DNA of 64,000 nt, from NCBI GenBank assembly GCA_963745665.1, contig CAVUYE010000002.1, positions 434,001 through 498,000 of the forward strand, in the 5' to 3' direction. This stretch comes from Bog-473 sp963745665. Its GTDB lineage: Bacteria; Actinomycetota; Acidimicrobiia; Acidimicrobiales; RAAP-2. The notes beneath the pieces were generated by a model. That model saw only the letters and a program-made list of their open reading frames with translations. It did not search any database and was not told the origin of the DNA. The translations under genes and the position numbers were made by a program. Every line of letters starts with the position of its first letter. Within the stretch, counting starts at the first letter, position 1. Below are positions 10,201 through 19,849 of the stretch, piece by piece.

Positions 10201-10633
10201 CCGACGAAGGGGTTCCACCATCGCCATCGCCGATATCGCGGCGCTCGGGCCCGATGCGCCCAGCCGCAAGGCGGCGGCCGAGGAACACCTCGCCGCGTTG
10301 GTGGACGTGTTCGAGCGGGGGATGTGCGAGCCGCTCCCGCTCTACGCCGACACGTCCGCCGCGTGGGCGGGTGCCGTGGCGGAGGGCAAGGACCCGGACC
10401 GTGCCGCCGCGGCCGAATGGGTCTCCGGTTGGGACTTCCCCAAGGAGGACAAGGAGGCCGAGCACGTGCTGGTGCTCGGGGGCGCGCTCCCGCTCCGCGA
10501 CGTGCTGCACTTTGCCGGCTCGCCACGGGACGGCGAGGCCGCCTGGGCTCCGCCGGGATCGACGCGGTTCGCCGCCTACGCCCACCGCATCTGGGATGCA
10601 CTGCTCGCCCACGAGCAGCTGGTGGACCGATGA
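7241..10633 (+). CDS. recC: Exodeoxyribonuclease V subunit gamma (RecC)
   Basis: 1130 residues. RecC is the Chi-recognition and scaffold subunit of RecBCD. The N-terminal segment (VSVPTRGIERWLTQRLS) is the inactivated helicase domain typical of RecC. Later segments such as VCLLGLDDGSFPR and the DLTARNQRVGDRDARSEDRQ block are also family hallmarks. The open frame extends back into rmuC, but the GTG at 7241 is the likely start: it directly precedes LHVHRSERAD, the usual RecC N-terminus, and TACTCT (7229-7234) lies 6 nt upstream. It is first of three genes, with its stop overlapping the recB ATG. Confidence 0.95.
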   Translation: MLHVHRSERADALVAMLRDLVAEPLDDPMAAEVVSVPTRGIERWLTQRLSAHLGATPGRHDGVCANIEFPFPGSLVNGALALAAGTEPDSDPWLPQRAVWPLLEVVESHFDDPWLAPLAQHIRNSETVRESKRFSSIRHVADLFDRYAVHRPDVMRRWAEGAIGEDEAPWQMELWRLLRARIGQPSPAERLVDSCRRIRDEPELLALPPRLSLFGLTRLAASYLDVLEAMGAGRDVHLFLLHPSPALWQTLEPMVGPTSRHVLRSEDPTAGVARHPLLQSWGRDAREMQLVLGSAVPHGEGYAEAARPEAPTLLQQLQDDIRADRPPVGSAGGDVDRRPLLAESDDSIRVHSCHGRGRQVEVLRDAILHLLEDDPSLEPRDIIVMCPDIETFAPLIQATFGGRGQQSESTDPGRTLEVRLADRALRQTNPVMGVLAEVLELASARITATEVLDLAGRDPVRRRFRFSDDDLYRLEEWVNGAFVRWGFDAAHRRAFQLEGIAANTWQAGLDRILLGVTMAEEQQRLFGATLPLDDVDSADIDLAGRLAEFLHRLQAGLDSLAGFRPVAEWAATLSDLADSLVETTPGDAWQRAQLTALLDELVGEATEDGEASAVALSCDDIRSLLAARLKGRPTRANFRTGHVTVCTLVPMRSIPHRVVCLLGLDDGSFPRHIGRDGDDLTARNQRVGDRDARSEDRQLLLDALLAAQDHVVVTYAGRDERSNLRRPPAVPVGELLDVVEHTVRAPTGRVRDAIVFKHPLQPFDRRNYERNELVPDQPWSFDALNLAGARAALAPRHHAPPFLDHPLESAASGPIGLDQLERFLRHPVRAFLRDRLDIRVGDRTRDFEDAIPIDLNGLERWQIAERMLQEQLRGADLAACLDAERARGALPPGQLADAVLKTLSAPLADLVAAGQHAVPPVSLDAHVDLADGRSVVGTVPGVQGDVVHSVTYSRLSPGHRLMAWVRLLVLSATWPERPFCARTVGRSRRRGSTIAIADIAALGPDAPSRKAAAEEHLAALVDVFERGMCEPLPLYADTSAAWAGAVAEGKDPDRAAAAEWVSGWDFPKEDKEAEHVLVLGGALPLRDVLHFAGSPRDGEAAWAPPGSTRFAAYAHRIWDALLAHEQLVDR

Positions 10634-13600
10634 CGGTCGTCGCCCCTGATCCCCGGCCCTTCGACGCTTGCGGCGAGCTGCCGACCGGCATGACCCTCCT
10701 ACAGGCGAGCGCCGGGACGGGCAAGACGTTCACCATCGCGGCGCTCACCACGAGATACGTGGCGGAAGGCATTCTCCCGATCGACCGCCTCCTCGTCATC
10801 ACGTTCACTCGGATGGCGACCGGCGAGTTGCGGGAGCGGGTGCGCGAGCGGTTGGTCCGCGCCTTCGAGGGCCTGGTGGACATCATCGCCGGGCAGGGGG
10901 GTCGCGAGGACGACGAGCTCGTGCAACTCCTCGCTCGTGGGACGCCCGACGAGGTGGAAGCCCGCCGCGACCGGCTGGGCAAGGCCATCGCCGACTTCGA
11001 CGCGGCGACCATTGAGACGACGCACGGGTTCTGCCTGCAGGTCCTCTACGGCCTCGGGACGGCAGGGGACGTCGACCGCGAGGTGACGTTGGTCGAAGAC
11101 GTCAGCGACCTCAGGGAGGAGGTCGTCGACGATCTCTTCCTGCGGCGCTTCGCGCACAAGCCCAACGCGCTCGAATTCGACCGCAAGGAGGCCATGGAGA
11201 TCGCCAAGGCTGTCCTCGACAACCCCGACGCCGACATGGTGCCACCCCTGTCGCAGGTGGACGACCTGCCGTCCATCCGGCGCCGCTTCGCCAGGGCGGT
11301 CCGCCAGGAGATGGAGGACCGCAAGAAGGCGCGCAAGATCCTCACCTATGACGACGTGCTCAGCCGGCTGCGCGCGACCCTCTTCGACGAGGAACGTGGG
11401 CCCGCCGCCTGCGCCCGTCTTCGTGAGCGCTACGACGTCGTGTTGGTCGACGAGTTCCAGGACACGGATCCGATCCAATGGGACATCATGCGCCGCGCCT
11501 TCGGCGAGGGCGGGGGGACCCTGGTCCTGATCGGCGATCCCAAGCAGGCGATCTATGCCTTCCGCGGCGCCGACGTCCAGGCCTACCTGCAGGCGCGCGA
11601 GGTGGTGCAGTCCGAATGGACCCTCGACGTCAACTGGCGCAGTGACCAGGCGCTGCTCGATGCGTACGACGCGCTCTTCGACGATGCCCAGCTCGGCTCC
11701 GCCGGCATCGCTTATAGGAAGGTCAGGGCCGCCGACGCCAATCTCGAACAGCGGCTCGTCGGTTGCCAGGTCGACGCGCCGTTGCGCGTCCGCATGCTGC
11801 ACGCCGAGGACGGCCTCGTCCCGTTGACCGACACGCGGCGGCAGCCCAGGTCCCCCGACGCCAAGTCGTTCATTGCGCGGGACCTGGCGGCCGAGGTCGT
11901 GCAGTTGTTGGCCGACGACCCTGAGCTCATCACCCGGAACCGGGCCGGCCTCGAAGTCGGGCGCACGACGGTGCACCCTGGCCACCTCGCCGTGCTGGTG
12001 CGTGCGAACAGTCAGGCCGTGACGGTGCGCGACGCCCTGCGCGCCGCCGGCGTCCCGGCGGTGGTCGGCGGATCCGGCTCGGTCTTCGCCACCGACCCCG
12101 CGCTCGAATGGCTCCGACTCCTCCAGGCGTTGGAGCGGCCGACGGCGCGGGACCGCGCCTCGTTGGCGGCCCTGACCTGCTTCGTGGGCTGGACCCCCGA
12201 AGGCGTGGCCATGGCGGACGAGGCCGAGTGGGAGGCGCTGCACTGGTCGCTGCACCGCTGGGCCACGCTGCTGCGTGAGCAGGGTGTCGCCTCGCTCTAC
12301 CAGGCCGTGAGCAGCTCGCACGGGGTGCCCGAGAGGGTGCTGGCACGCCCGTCGGGCGAGCGGTTCATGACGGACCTGCGCCACATCGCCCAGCTGCTGC
12401 ACGAGGCGGGCGTGTCCGAGGGCCTCGGGCCGACCGCCATGGCCACCTGGCTGTCACGGCGGATCCACGATGCGGCGCGGGACAGCGAGAACGAGGAGCG
12501 GGCGCGGCGCCTCGAGTCGGATGCCGAGGCGGTGCAGGTGATCACGATCCATCGCAGCAAGGGGCTCGAGTTCCCCATCGTGTTCTGCCCGTACATGTGG
12601 GACGGCAGCCGCCCCTTCGACAGCGACACGCGCGCCCACGTGCCCATGTTCCACGACCCGGCCCACGACAGCCGGCGCACCATCGACGTCGGGCTCGAAG
12701 GGAACGGGTTCGCCCAGCATCAGAAGATGGAACTCGAGGAAGGGCGGGGCGAGGACCTCCGGCTGCTCTATGTGGCCCTGACGCGGGCACGTCATCAGGC
12801 CGTCCTGTGGTGGGCCGGGGCCTACGACAGCCAGCACTCGCCTCTGGCTCGGCTGCTCTTCGACCGCGACGCCCTCGGGATCGTCGGCCCCTACGGCGCC
12901 AAGACCCGTGACGACGCTTCGGTCGAGGCGAGGCTGACCGGGTTGGGGCCCTGCGTCTCGGTCGAGCGGGTCGGTGCGCCGTCGGCCCAGCGGTGGGAGG
13001 AAGGGGACGAGGTCACTCCGCACCTGGAGGTGGCGGTCTTCGACAGGACGCTCGACGTGGGCTGGCGCCGGGCGTCCTACTCGAGCATCACCAGCGCCCT
13101 GCACGACCAGCCCGTAGTGGGGAGCGAACCGGAACAAGAGCTCACGACGGACGAAGACGTGCCCGGGGTGCCGCCGGGACGGCGCGAGCCGGTCCCGACG
13201 GCACCCGACGGCGCGGTGCCCTTGCTACTGGCCGACATGCCCGGGGGGCGCTGGTGGGCACGGTCATCCACGGTGTGTTCGAGCACACCGAGTTCGACGC
13301 GCCCGACCTTGCTTCGAAGGTGACGTCGGCGCTGGCCGACGAGATCGCCTGGCGCAACGTGGACCTGGGCAGCACGAGCGAGGTCGTCTCTGGCCTGTGC
13401 GCGGCCGTCGAGAGCCCCCTCGGCCCGGTGGTCGACGGCATCCGCCTGCGTGACATCGCACGGGGCGACCGGCTGGATGAGCTGACCTTTGAGATCCCGC
13501 TGGTCGGTGGCGAGACGCCCACAGCGACGCTGCATCTCGGGGCCGTGGCGGACCTCTTGGAGCAGCACCTCCCCGAGGATGATCCCGTGGCGCCCTTCGC

Positions 13601-14039
13601 CCCCTCCCTGCGCGACCCCGCCCTCGGCGGGGCCCTCAGGGGATACCTGACGGGGAGCCTCGACCTCGTGTTCCGCCTGCCCGGCGACCGGTTCGTCCTG
13701 GCCGACTACAAGACGAACAAGTTCAGCCCGCCGGGGGAGACGCTGACGTCATGGCACTACCGGCCCGAAGCGTTGCAGGCCGAAATGATCGCCGCCCACT
13801 ACCCACTCCAGGCCCTCCTCTATGCCGTCGCCCTGCACCGCTACCTCCGGTGGCGGCTGCGTCACTACGACCCCGACGTGCATCTCGGTGGCGTCCTCTA
13901 CCTGTTCGTGCGCGGCATGAGCGCGACCGAGGCCCCGCCGGCGGGCGCGGCGTCCTCTCCCGGCGTCTGGTCGTGGCGGCCGCCGGCGGCCCTGATCGAG
14001 GCCGTGAGCGACCTCTTCGACCGCGGGGTGCCGGCGTGA
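10630..14039 (+). CDS. recB: Exodeoxyribonuclease V subunit beta (RecB), reading frame broken
   Basis: RecB is the 3'-5' helicase and nuclease of RecBCD. The helicase shows Walker A ASAGTGKT (residues 26-33), DEFQDTD near residue 274, the GDPKQAIYAFRGAD motif and the late HRSKGLEFP and LYVALTRA motifs. The nuclease domain is intact in sequence (GTVIHGVFE, LADYKTNKF, QALLYAVAL) but lies in another frame. The break is in a run of six G at 13243-13248; seven G would read PGGALVGTVIH and give one 1136-residue protein. As written, translation ends at 13323 without the nuclease. The start overlaps the recC stop (ATGA) and the end overlaps the recD start (GTGA). Confidence 0.93.
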
Positions 14040-15937
14040 GCGCGCTCGAGACCGTCGATTCCTTCGACGCCCGGCTGGCCCGCGGCACAGGCGGAGCGCT
14101 GCGCGCCTTCAACGACGCCGGCATCCTCTCGACGTCCGACGTCCACGTCGCACTGCGATTGGCCCGGTTGAGCGGCGCGGACGACGAGGTCGTCTCCCTG
14201 GGTGCGGCCTTCGCGGCGCGGGCCCCGCGTCTGGGCAACGTCTGCGTGGACCTGGCCACCATTCACGCTACGGCGGACGCCGACACGGACACGCCGACGG
14301 ACATCGGGGCGCTGCCGTGGCCGGCATCACCGGCGTGGATCCGGCAGATGGCGGCGAGCGGAATCGTCGGGGACGGACGCCCGCTGCACCTCGAAGGGAC
14401 CACCTTGTACCTGGACCGCCTGTGGGCGGACGAGAGCCTGGTGGCAACGGAGCTGCGAGAGCGCTCGGAGGGCGCCGCGCCCGGGGTCGACATGGATCTG
14501 CTGTGCGGCGGCCTCGACGAGCTGTTCGACGATCCCGATCAGCGGATAGCAGGGGCCACCGCCGTCCTGCGACGGCTGTCGGTGATCGCGGGTGGGCCCG
14601 GCACGGGGAAGACGACGACGGTGGCCCGCGTCCTGGCGCTTTTGGACGCGCAGGCGACGGCGGCGGGGCAACGGCCGCCTCTGGTGGCGCTCGCCGCCCC
14701 GACCGGGAAAGCGGCGGCTCGGCTCGAAGACGCCGTGCGCCTAGGGGCCGACGCCATTGCGATCGATCAGGAACGGCGGGAGCGCCTGCAGGCGCTGTCT
14801 GGCAAGACGGTGCACCGGTTGCTCGGCTTCAATCCCGGCAATCGCACGCGCTTTCGGCACTCTCGCCTGAATCGGCTGCCCCACGACGTCGTGGTGGTCG
14901 ACGAGACGTCCATGGTCTCGCTGTCCCTGATGGCGCGGCTGTTGGAGGCCGTCCGCAGCGATGCGCGACTGCTGCTGGTGGGCGACCCCGAGCAGCTGGC
15001 CTCTGTCGAGGCCGGGGCCGTGCTGGGCGACATCGTGGGGCCCGCCGCACTCGGCCCCGCCATGCCGCCTGCGGCGCGTCAGGAGCTGGCCGACATCACG
15101 GGCTTGCCGGTTCCCCTGGCCGAGGGCGTCAAGACGGCCCCCTTCGGGGCCGGCGTGGCGGTGTTGCGCACCATGCATCGCTTCGGGCAAGCGATCGGCG
15201 CGCTGGCGCAGGCCATCCGAGAGGACAACCCCGATGAGGCGATGGACATCCTCCGGGCCGGCGATGCGCACGTGCAGTGGATCCCCACCGATGCGGCAGA
15301 GGCTGTTCCGTCCGGAGACGCGTTGGCCGACGTGCGACGGTTGGCGGTGGACACCGGGCGCGCCGTGATCGGGTCGGCCCGCGCCGGCGACGCCCGGGCG
15401 GCGATCGACGCGCTGGGCAGCTTTCGTTTCCTGTGTGGTCACCGGCGCGGACCCGAAGGCGTGGCGACGTGGATGGACACCATCGAGAATTGGCTGCGTT
15501 CCGACGTGGAGGGTTTCACCACCGGTGCGACCTGGTACGTGGGTCGCCCGCTCATCGTGACGCAGAACGACTACGGGCTCGACCTGTACAACGGCGACAC
15601 GGGTGTAGTGATCGAATCGCACGAAGGGCGGCTGGTGGCCGCCTTCGAGCGCCGCGGCACCATCGCCGAGGTCAGCCCGACCCGGCTCGCCGCGGTCGAC
15701 ACCGTCTACGCCATGACCGTGCACAAGAGCCAGGGCTCCCAGTACGAGGCCGTGGCCTTCCTGGTCCCGGGCCCCGACTCGCGGGTGCTCACGCGCGAGC
15801 TGCTCTACACGGCGGTGACCCGGGCCCGTGAGCGACTCATCGTCGTCGGTCCCGAGTTGTCGATCCGGAAGGCCATCGAGCGTCCGATCACCCGCGCCTC
15901 GGGGCTGCGGCAGGCTCTGTGGGGCAAGGCGGGCTGA
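14036..15937 (+). CDS. recD: Exodeoxyribonuclease V subunit alpha (RecD)
   Basis: 633 residues. RecD is the 5'-3' SF1B helicase of RecBCD. The N-terminal domain contacts RecC. Walker A (PGTGKTTT) lies at about residues 187-194, APTGKAAARL follows, then the DETSMVSLSLM Walker B region, GDPEQLASVEAGAVLGD, an AMTVHKSQGSQ motif and a C-terminal YTAVTRAR motif. The GTG start is inside the recB stop region, which gives the 4-nt overlap typical of coupled genes. The open frame reaches further upstream, but that part overlaps recB and has no family similarity. Confidence 0.96.
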   Translation: MSALETVDSFDARLARGTGGALRAFNDAGILSTSDVHVALRLARLSGADDEVVSLGAAFAARAPRLGNVCVDLATIHATADADTDTPTDIGALPWPASPAWIRQMAASGIVGDGRPLHLEGTTLYLDRLWADESLVATELRERSEGAAPGVDMDLLCGGLDELFDDPDQRIAGATAVLRRLSVIAGGPGTGKTTTVARVLALLDAQATAAGQRPPLVALAAPTGKAAARLEDAVRLGADAIAIDQERRERLQALSGKTVHRLLGFNPGNRTRFRHSRLNRLPHDVVVVDETSMVSLSLMARLLEAVRSDARLLLVGDPEQLASVEAGAVLGDIVGPAALGPAMPPAARQELADITGLPVPLAEGVKTAPFGAGVAVLRTMHRFGQAIGALAQAIREDNPDEAMDILRAGDAHVQWIPTDAAEAVPSGDALADVRRLAVDTGRAVIGSARAGDARAAIDALGSFRFLCGHRRGPEGVATWMDTIENWLRSDVEGFTTGATWYVGRPLIVTQNDYGLDLYNGDTGVVIESHEGRLVAAFERRGTIAEVSPTRLAAVDTVYAMTVHKSQGSQYEAVAFLVPGPDSRVLTRELLYTAVTRARERLIVVGPELSIRKAIERPITRASGLRQALWGKAG

Positions 15938-16137
15938 CCGACCGGCCGGGCGCCATGTCGCGACCGGGTGCCATCCCCCCACGCCGGTTTCCCGCTGTTT
16001 AGAGTGCCCAGCGAGTGATAATCCCTGGTCTCACGCCAATTACAGCCCCCTCACAGCGTAAATTCAGGGTGCTGTCCCATGATGAAGTTGAAACGACTCC
16101 GTAACAATCACGGGGCCTGAGTGAAAACACGGGTGAA

Positions 16138-17340
16138 ATGAAAATTCTGGTTCTCGGAGGAGACGGGTATCTCGGTTGGCCCACCGCCCTGCATCTGTCG
16201 GCGCTCGGGCACGAGGTCACCGTGGTCGACAACCTGGTGCGCCGGGAGTACGACCGCGAGATGGGTGTCGACAGCCTCGTGCCCATCGCCTCTCTGGAGG
16301 ATCGGGTCAGGCGCTGGGAACAGCTGTCGGGTCACGCCATCGACGTGCGCATCGGCAACCTCACCGACGCCGCGTTCACCTACGGCATCGTCGCCGAGGG
16401 GAAGCCGGACGCCATCGTGCACTTCGGCGAGCAGCGTTCCGCGCCGTACTCCATGATCGACCGGGAGCACGCGGTCTACACACAGGTCAACAACGTCGTG
16501 GGCAACCTGAACGTGATGTACGCCATTCAGGAGACCGACCCCGACATCCACCTCGTGAAGCTGGGGACCATGGGGGAGTACGGGTACCCCAACATCGACA
16601 TTGAGGAAGGCTTCATAGAGATCACCCACAAGGGCCGCACCGACGTCGTGCCCTACCCCAAGCAGCCCGGGTCCTTCTACCACCTGTCCAAGGTGCACGA
16701 CAGCCACAACATCATGTTCGGGTGTCGCATCTGGGGCCTGCGGGCCACCGATCTGAACCAGGGGATCGTGTACGGCCAGTCCACCCCGGAGACCGACGCC
16801 GACCCGCTGCTGGCGACGCGCTTCGACTACGACGGCGTGTTCGGCACCGTGCTCAACCGCTTCTGCGTGCAGGCCGTCACCGGTCACCCTCTGACCGTCT
16901 ACGGCGCCGGCGGCCAGACCCGCGGCATGCTGAACATCCGCGACACGCTCGCCTGCGTGACCTTGGCCCTCGAGAACCCGGCCGACCGCGGTGAGTTCCG
17001 GGTGTTCAACCAATTCACGGAGTCGTTCTCCGTACGCCAGATGGCGCAGATGGTCAAGAAGGTCTGCCCGACGCGGGTCGACATCGCGGAGGGCCTGTCC
17101 AATCCACGGGTCGAGAACGAGGACCACTACTTCCACGCCGCCAACACGAAGCTTCTCGACCTTGGCCTGCGTCCCCACCTGCTCACGGACGAGGTGATCG
17201 CCGACATCTTGGGGTTGGTGGAGCGCCACCGCAGCCGGGTTGACGTCCGGGCGATCGCCCCCACTGTCCAGTGGCGTTCGAGCGCCAGCACCCTCACGAC
17301 GTCCGGTGAGACCCCGGACGCGTCGTTCCTCGCGGTGTAA
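16138..17340 (+). CDS. sqdB: UDP-sulfoquinovose synthase (SQD1/SqdB type)
   Basis: 400 residues, an extended short-chain dehydrogenase. The family converts UDP-glucose and sulfite to UDP-sulfoquinovose, the head-group donor for sulfolipid SQDG. The sequence follows plant SQD1 unusually closely: GGDGYLGW at the NAD site, VDNLVRR, HFGEQRSAPYSMIDR, LGTMGEYG (T144), PNIDIEEG, YPKQPGSFYHLSKVHDSHN (Tyr181 and Lys185 of YxxxK), and RVFNQFTE. No SqdX or SqdD glycosyltransferase is adjacent. The 200-nt gap upstream is AT-rich and holds an extended -10-like TGATAAT near 16014-16020. The start is the ATG just before KILVLGG. Related sulfosugar enzymes in archaea (Agl3) serve glycosylation, so the end product is not certain. 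Confidence 0.9.
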   Translation: MKILVLGGDGYLGWPTALHLSALGHEVTVVDNLVRREYDREMGVDSLVPIASLEDRVRRWEQLSGHAIDVRIGNLTDAAFTYGIVAEGKPDAIVHFGEQRSAPYSMIDREHAVYTQVNNVVGNLNVMYAIQETDPDIHLVKLGTMGEYGYPNIDIEEGFIEITHKGRTDVVPYPKQPGSFYHLSKVHDSHNIMFGCRIWGLRATDLNQGIVYGQSTPETDADPLLATRFDYDGVFGTVLNRFCVQAVTGHPLTVYGAGGQTRGMLNIRDTLACVTLALENPADRGEFRVFNQFTESFSVRQMAQMVKKVCPTRVDIAEGLSNPRVENEDHYFHAANTKLLDLGLRPHLLTDEVIADILGLVERHRSRVDVRAIAPTVQWRSSASTLTTSGETPDASFLAV

Positions 17341-17372
17341 AGCCTCCCTCTCCGCAGTAGTTTCCTCTGGCG

Positions 17373-18470
17373 ATGCTGCCACGCAGGCCACGCCGCCGCG
17401 CGCGCCGTCGATCACCGGCCCGGCCTGTCATCCTGCTCGTTGCAGTGCTGATCGTGCTGGCGATCCTCGTGGGCGGCCTCACCCAGGTGGCGCAGCAGTC
17501 CCAGGCGTACGACGCCAACTCCGACCGTGCCCTGGCCGCAGAGGGCACCGTCGCGGCCGATCAGTCGAATGCCACCTCGGCCACGGTGCGCAAGCTCGTC
17601 AACGATCTACCGTCGCAGACCCGCCAGGGGCTGCAGGCGACACTCGACAGCGCGGTGCAGCAGACGGCCGACGAGGCGTCCCGGGCCCAAGTGGCCGCCG
17701 GCTCGACGCCGCTGGGGCCGGTGGCGACCCAGTTCGTCGACGTGTTCATGGAACGGGCTCAGGCGATGGCCGAGCTGCGCGCCGCCGTCTACGGGTTCCT
17801 CGGCATGCAGCCCATCGCACCCGCCGACGCGCCGGCCGTTGGGGCCGGGGCCCCCGGGGGCGGGACGGCCCCGCTGTCGGCCACCCAGGCCACCAACCGC
17901 ATCGCCGCGGCCGGTGTGCTCCTGGCCCGGTCGGACGACCTCTACCGTTCGGTGCAACGGTCGGTGGGCGCGGCCGCCGGCCACGCGGAGCTCCCGCCGT
18001 CGGTCTGGGTGACCCACTCCCAACTATGGCAAGTCGGCAGCGTGGCGGCCCAGGTCGATCTCGTCGCGACCTCCTCCACACTGGCCGCGACGCACTACGT
18101 CGTCCTGCGCACCGAACGCTTGAATCCCCCGGCGTTGCCGACGCCGCAGGGGACCCCGGCGGGGGTGTCCGTGATCAGCCCCACCTCCCAGCTCGGCGTG
18201 ACCGTGGTGCTGGCCAACCAGGGTTCGTCCAACGAACCGCATGTCACGGTCCGCTTCTCGCTGGTCGATCAGACAACTGGCGCCACCACGAGCCAGGTCC
18301 GGACGACGCCGCTCGCCTTGGGCGCATCCGTGACGCTGCCCCAGGTGACACTGCGCGTCAAGCCGTCCACCGCGTACCTCCTCACGATTGAGGTGATCCC
18401 CCCCGCCGGGCAGACGCTGACCGCCGGCACCGCGCTCCAGGTACCACTGCAGATCGCCCCCGGCACCTGA
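17373..18470 (+). CDS. Membrane-anchored exported protein of unknown function
   Basis: 365 residues, not recognised. The first 15 residues are very Arg-rich. A single hydrophobic helix (about 18-40) follows, so the rest probably faces outside, anchored by an uncleaved signal. Residues about 45-200 are helical and Ala/Gln-rich, with a Pro/Gly-rich break near 150-165. The last ~110 residues have the alternating hydrophobic pattern of an immunoglobulin-like beta-sandwich, resembling CARDB-type adhesion domains (inference). It starts 32 nt after the sulfoquinovose synthase stop and probably shares its transcript. It may be an envelope protein, but no enzymatic motif is visible. Confidence 0.65.
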   Translation: MLPRRPRRRARRRSPARPVILLVAVLIVLAILVGGLTQVAQQSQAYDANSDRALAAEGTVAADQSNATSATVRKLVNDLPSQTRQGLQATLDSAVQQTADEASRAQVAAGSTPLGPVATQFVDVFMERAQAMAELRAAVYGFLGMQPIAPADAPAVGAGAPGGGTAPLSATQATNRIAAAGVLLARSDDLYRSVQRSVGAAAGHAELPPSVWVTHSQLWQVGSVAAQVDLVATSSTLAATHYVVLRTERLNPPALPTPQGTPAGVSVISPTSQLGVTVVLANQGSSNEPHVTVRFSLVDQTTGATTSQVRTTPLALGASVTLPQVTLRVKPSTAYLLTIEVIPPAGQTLTAGTALQVPLQIAPGT

Positions 18471-18573
18471 GCGCCGGACAGCGGATGTCGTGGGGTGACC
18501 CGTGGATCGACCCCACCCATTCCTGGTCATAGGATCGAGGGGCACCGAAATCAGGAATTGGAGGGCTCTTCAC

Positions 18574-19848
18574 GTGGCCGAGAGCATCACGATCACGGAC
18601 AACCGCAACGGCGAGTCCATTGAGATCCCGCTCGTCAACGGCGGGGTATCGGCCGAGGAATGGGCCAAGCTCCTGCCGGGGGTGTGGTTCTTCGACCCCG
18701 GGTTCATGTCGACGGCGGCCTGCGAGAGCTCCATCACGTATCTCGACGGTGACGCCGGCATCCTGCGCTACCGCGGCTACCCCATTGAGCAGCTGGCCGA
18801 GAGCTCGACCTATCTGGAGGTGGCCTATCTCCTGTTGAACGGCGAGCTGCCCAACGAGGAGCAGTTCTCCACCTGGCGTCACGACGTCACCTACCACACC
18901 TTCATCCACGAGAACGTGCGCAAGCGCTTCCTGGAGGGCTTCCACTACGACGCCCATCCGATGGGGATGCTCGTCTCGGCCGTGGCCGCCCTCTCGACCT
19001 TCTATCTCGACGCCAAGGACATCTTCGATCCCGAATCACGGGACAAGCAGATCGTCCGGCTCATCGCCAAGATGCCCACCCTGGCTGCCGCGGCACACCG
19101 CTTCAGCGTGGGCATGCCGTTCGTGTACCCCGACAACTCCCTCGACTTCGCTCCGAACTTCCTCTCCATGCTCTGGAAGGTCGCCGAGCCGCGCTTCGAG
19201 GCCGACCCCATCCTGGCCCGCGCCCTCGACGTCCTGTTCATCCTCCACGCCGACCACGAGCAGAACTGCTCGACGACGGCCATGCGCGTCGTCGGTTCGT
19301 CGCACGCCGACCCCTACTCGGCCACCGCCGCCGCGGCTGCCGCCCTCTACGGGCCACGGCACGGCGGGGCCAACGAGGCCGTCATCCGCATGCTGACCGA
19401 TATCGGGAGCATCGAGAACGTGCCGGATTTCATCGCCACGGTGAAGGCGGGCACCGGCGGACAGCGCCTGCAGGGCTTCGGGCACCGCGTCTACAAGAGC
19501 TACGACCCGCGGGCCAAGATCATCAAGCGGACAGCCGACGAGGTCTTCGAAATCACGGGCAAGAACCCGCTCCTCGACATCGCGCTCAAGCTCGAGGAGA
19601 TCGCGCTGAACGACGAGTACTTCACGTCGCGACGGCTCTACCCGAACGTCGACTTCTACTCGGGTCTGATCTACCAGGCCATGGGCTTCCCGATGGAGAT
19701 GTTCCCCGTCCTCTTCGCCATCCCGCGCACCGCAGGCTGGCTGGCCCACTGGCAGGAGATGCTCGACCAGGATTCGAAGATCGCCCGGCCCCGGCAGCTC
19801 TACATCGGCTCCGAGGAGCGCAACTACACGTCGCTGCAGGACCGCTGA
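18574..19848 (+). CDS. gltA: Citrate synthase
   Basis: 424 residues, type II-like length. It condenses acetyl-CoA and oxaloacetate to citrate, entering the TCA cycle. The family blocks are all present: LPGVWFFDPGF, ITYLDGDAGILRYRGYPIEQLA, LHADHEQNCSTTAMR (catalytic His), GPRHGGANEAV (second His), FGHRVYKSYDPRA and YPNVDFYSG (catalytic Asp). The open frame begins upstream at 18502, but the GTG at 18574 is preferred because GGAGG lies 8 nt before it and MAESITITDN is a typical N-terminus. Its stop is only 1 nt from the stop of the convergent thioesterase gene. Confidence 0.97.
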   Translation: MAESITITDNRNGESIEIPLVNGGVSAEEWAKLLPGVWFFDPGFMSTAACESSITYLDGDAGILRYRGYPIEQLAESSTYLEVAYLLLNGELPNEEQFSTWRHDVTYHTFIHENVRKRFLEGFHYDAHPMGMLVSAVAALSTFYLDAKDIFDPESRDKQIVRLIAKMPTLAAAAHRFSVGMPFVYPDNSLDFAPNFLSMLWKVAEPRFEADPILARALDVLFILHADHEQNCSTTAMRVVGSSHADPYSATAAAAAALYGPRHGGANEAVIRMLTDIGSIENVPDFIATVKAGTGGQRLQGFGHRVYKSYDPRAKIIKRTADEVFEITGKNPLLDIALKLEEIALNDEYFTSRRLYPNVDFYSGLIYQAMGFPMEMFPVLFAIPRTAGWLAHWQEMLDQDSKIARPRQLYIGSEERNYTSLQDR

Positions 19849-19849
19849 C

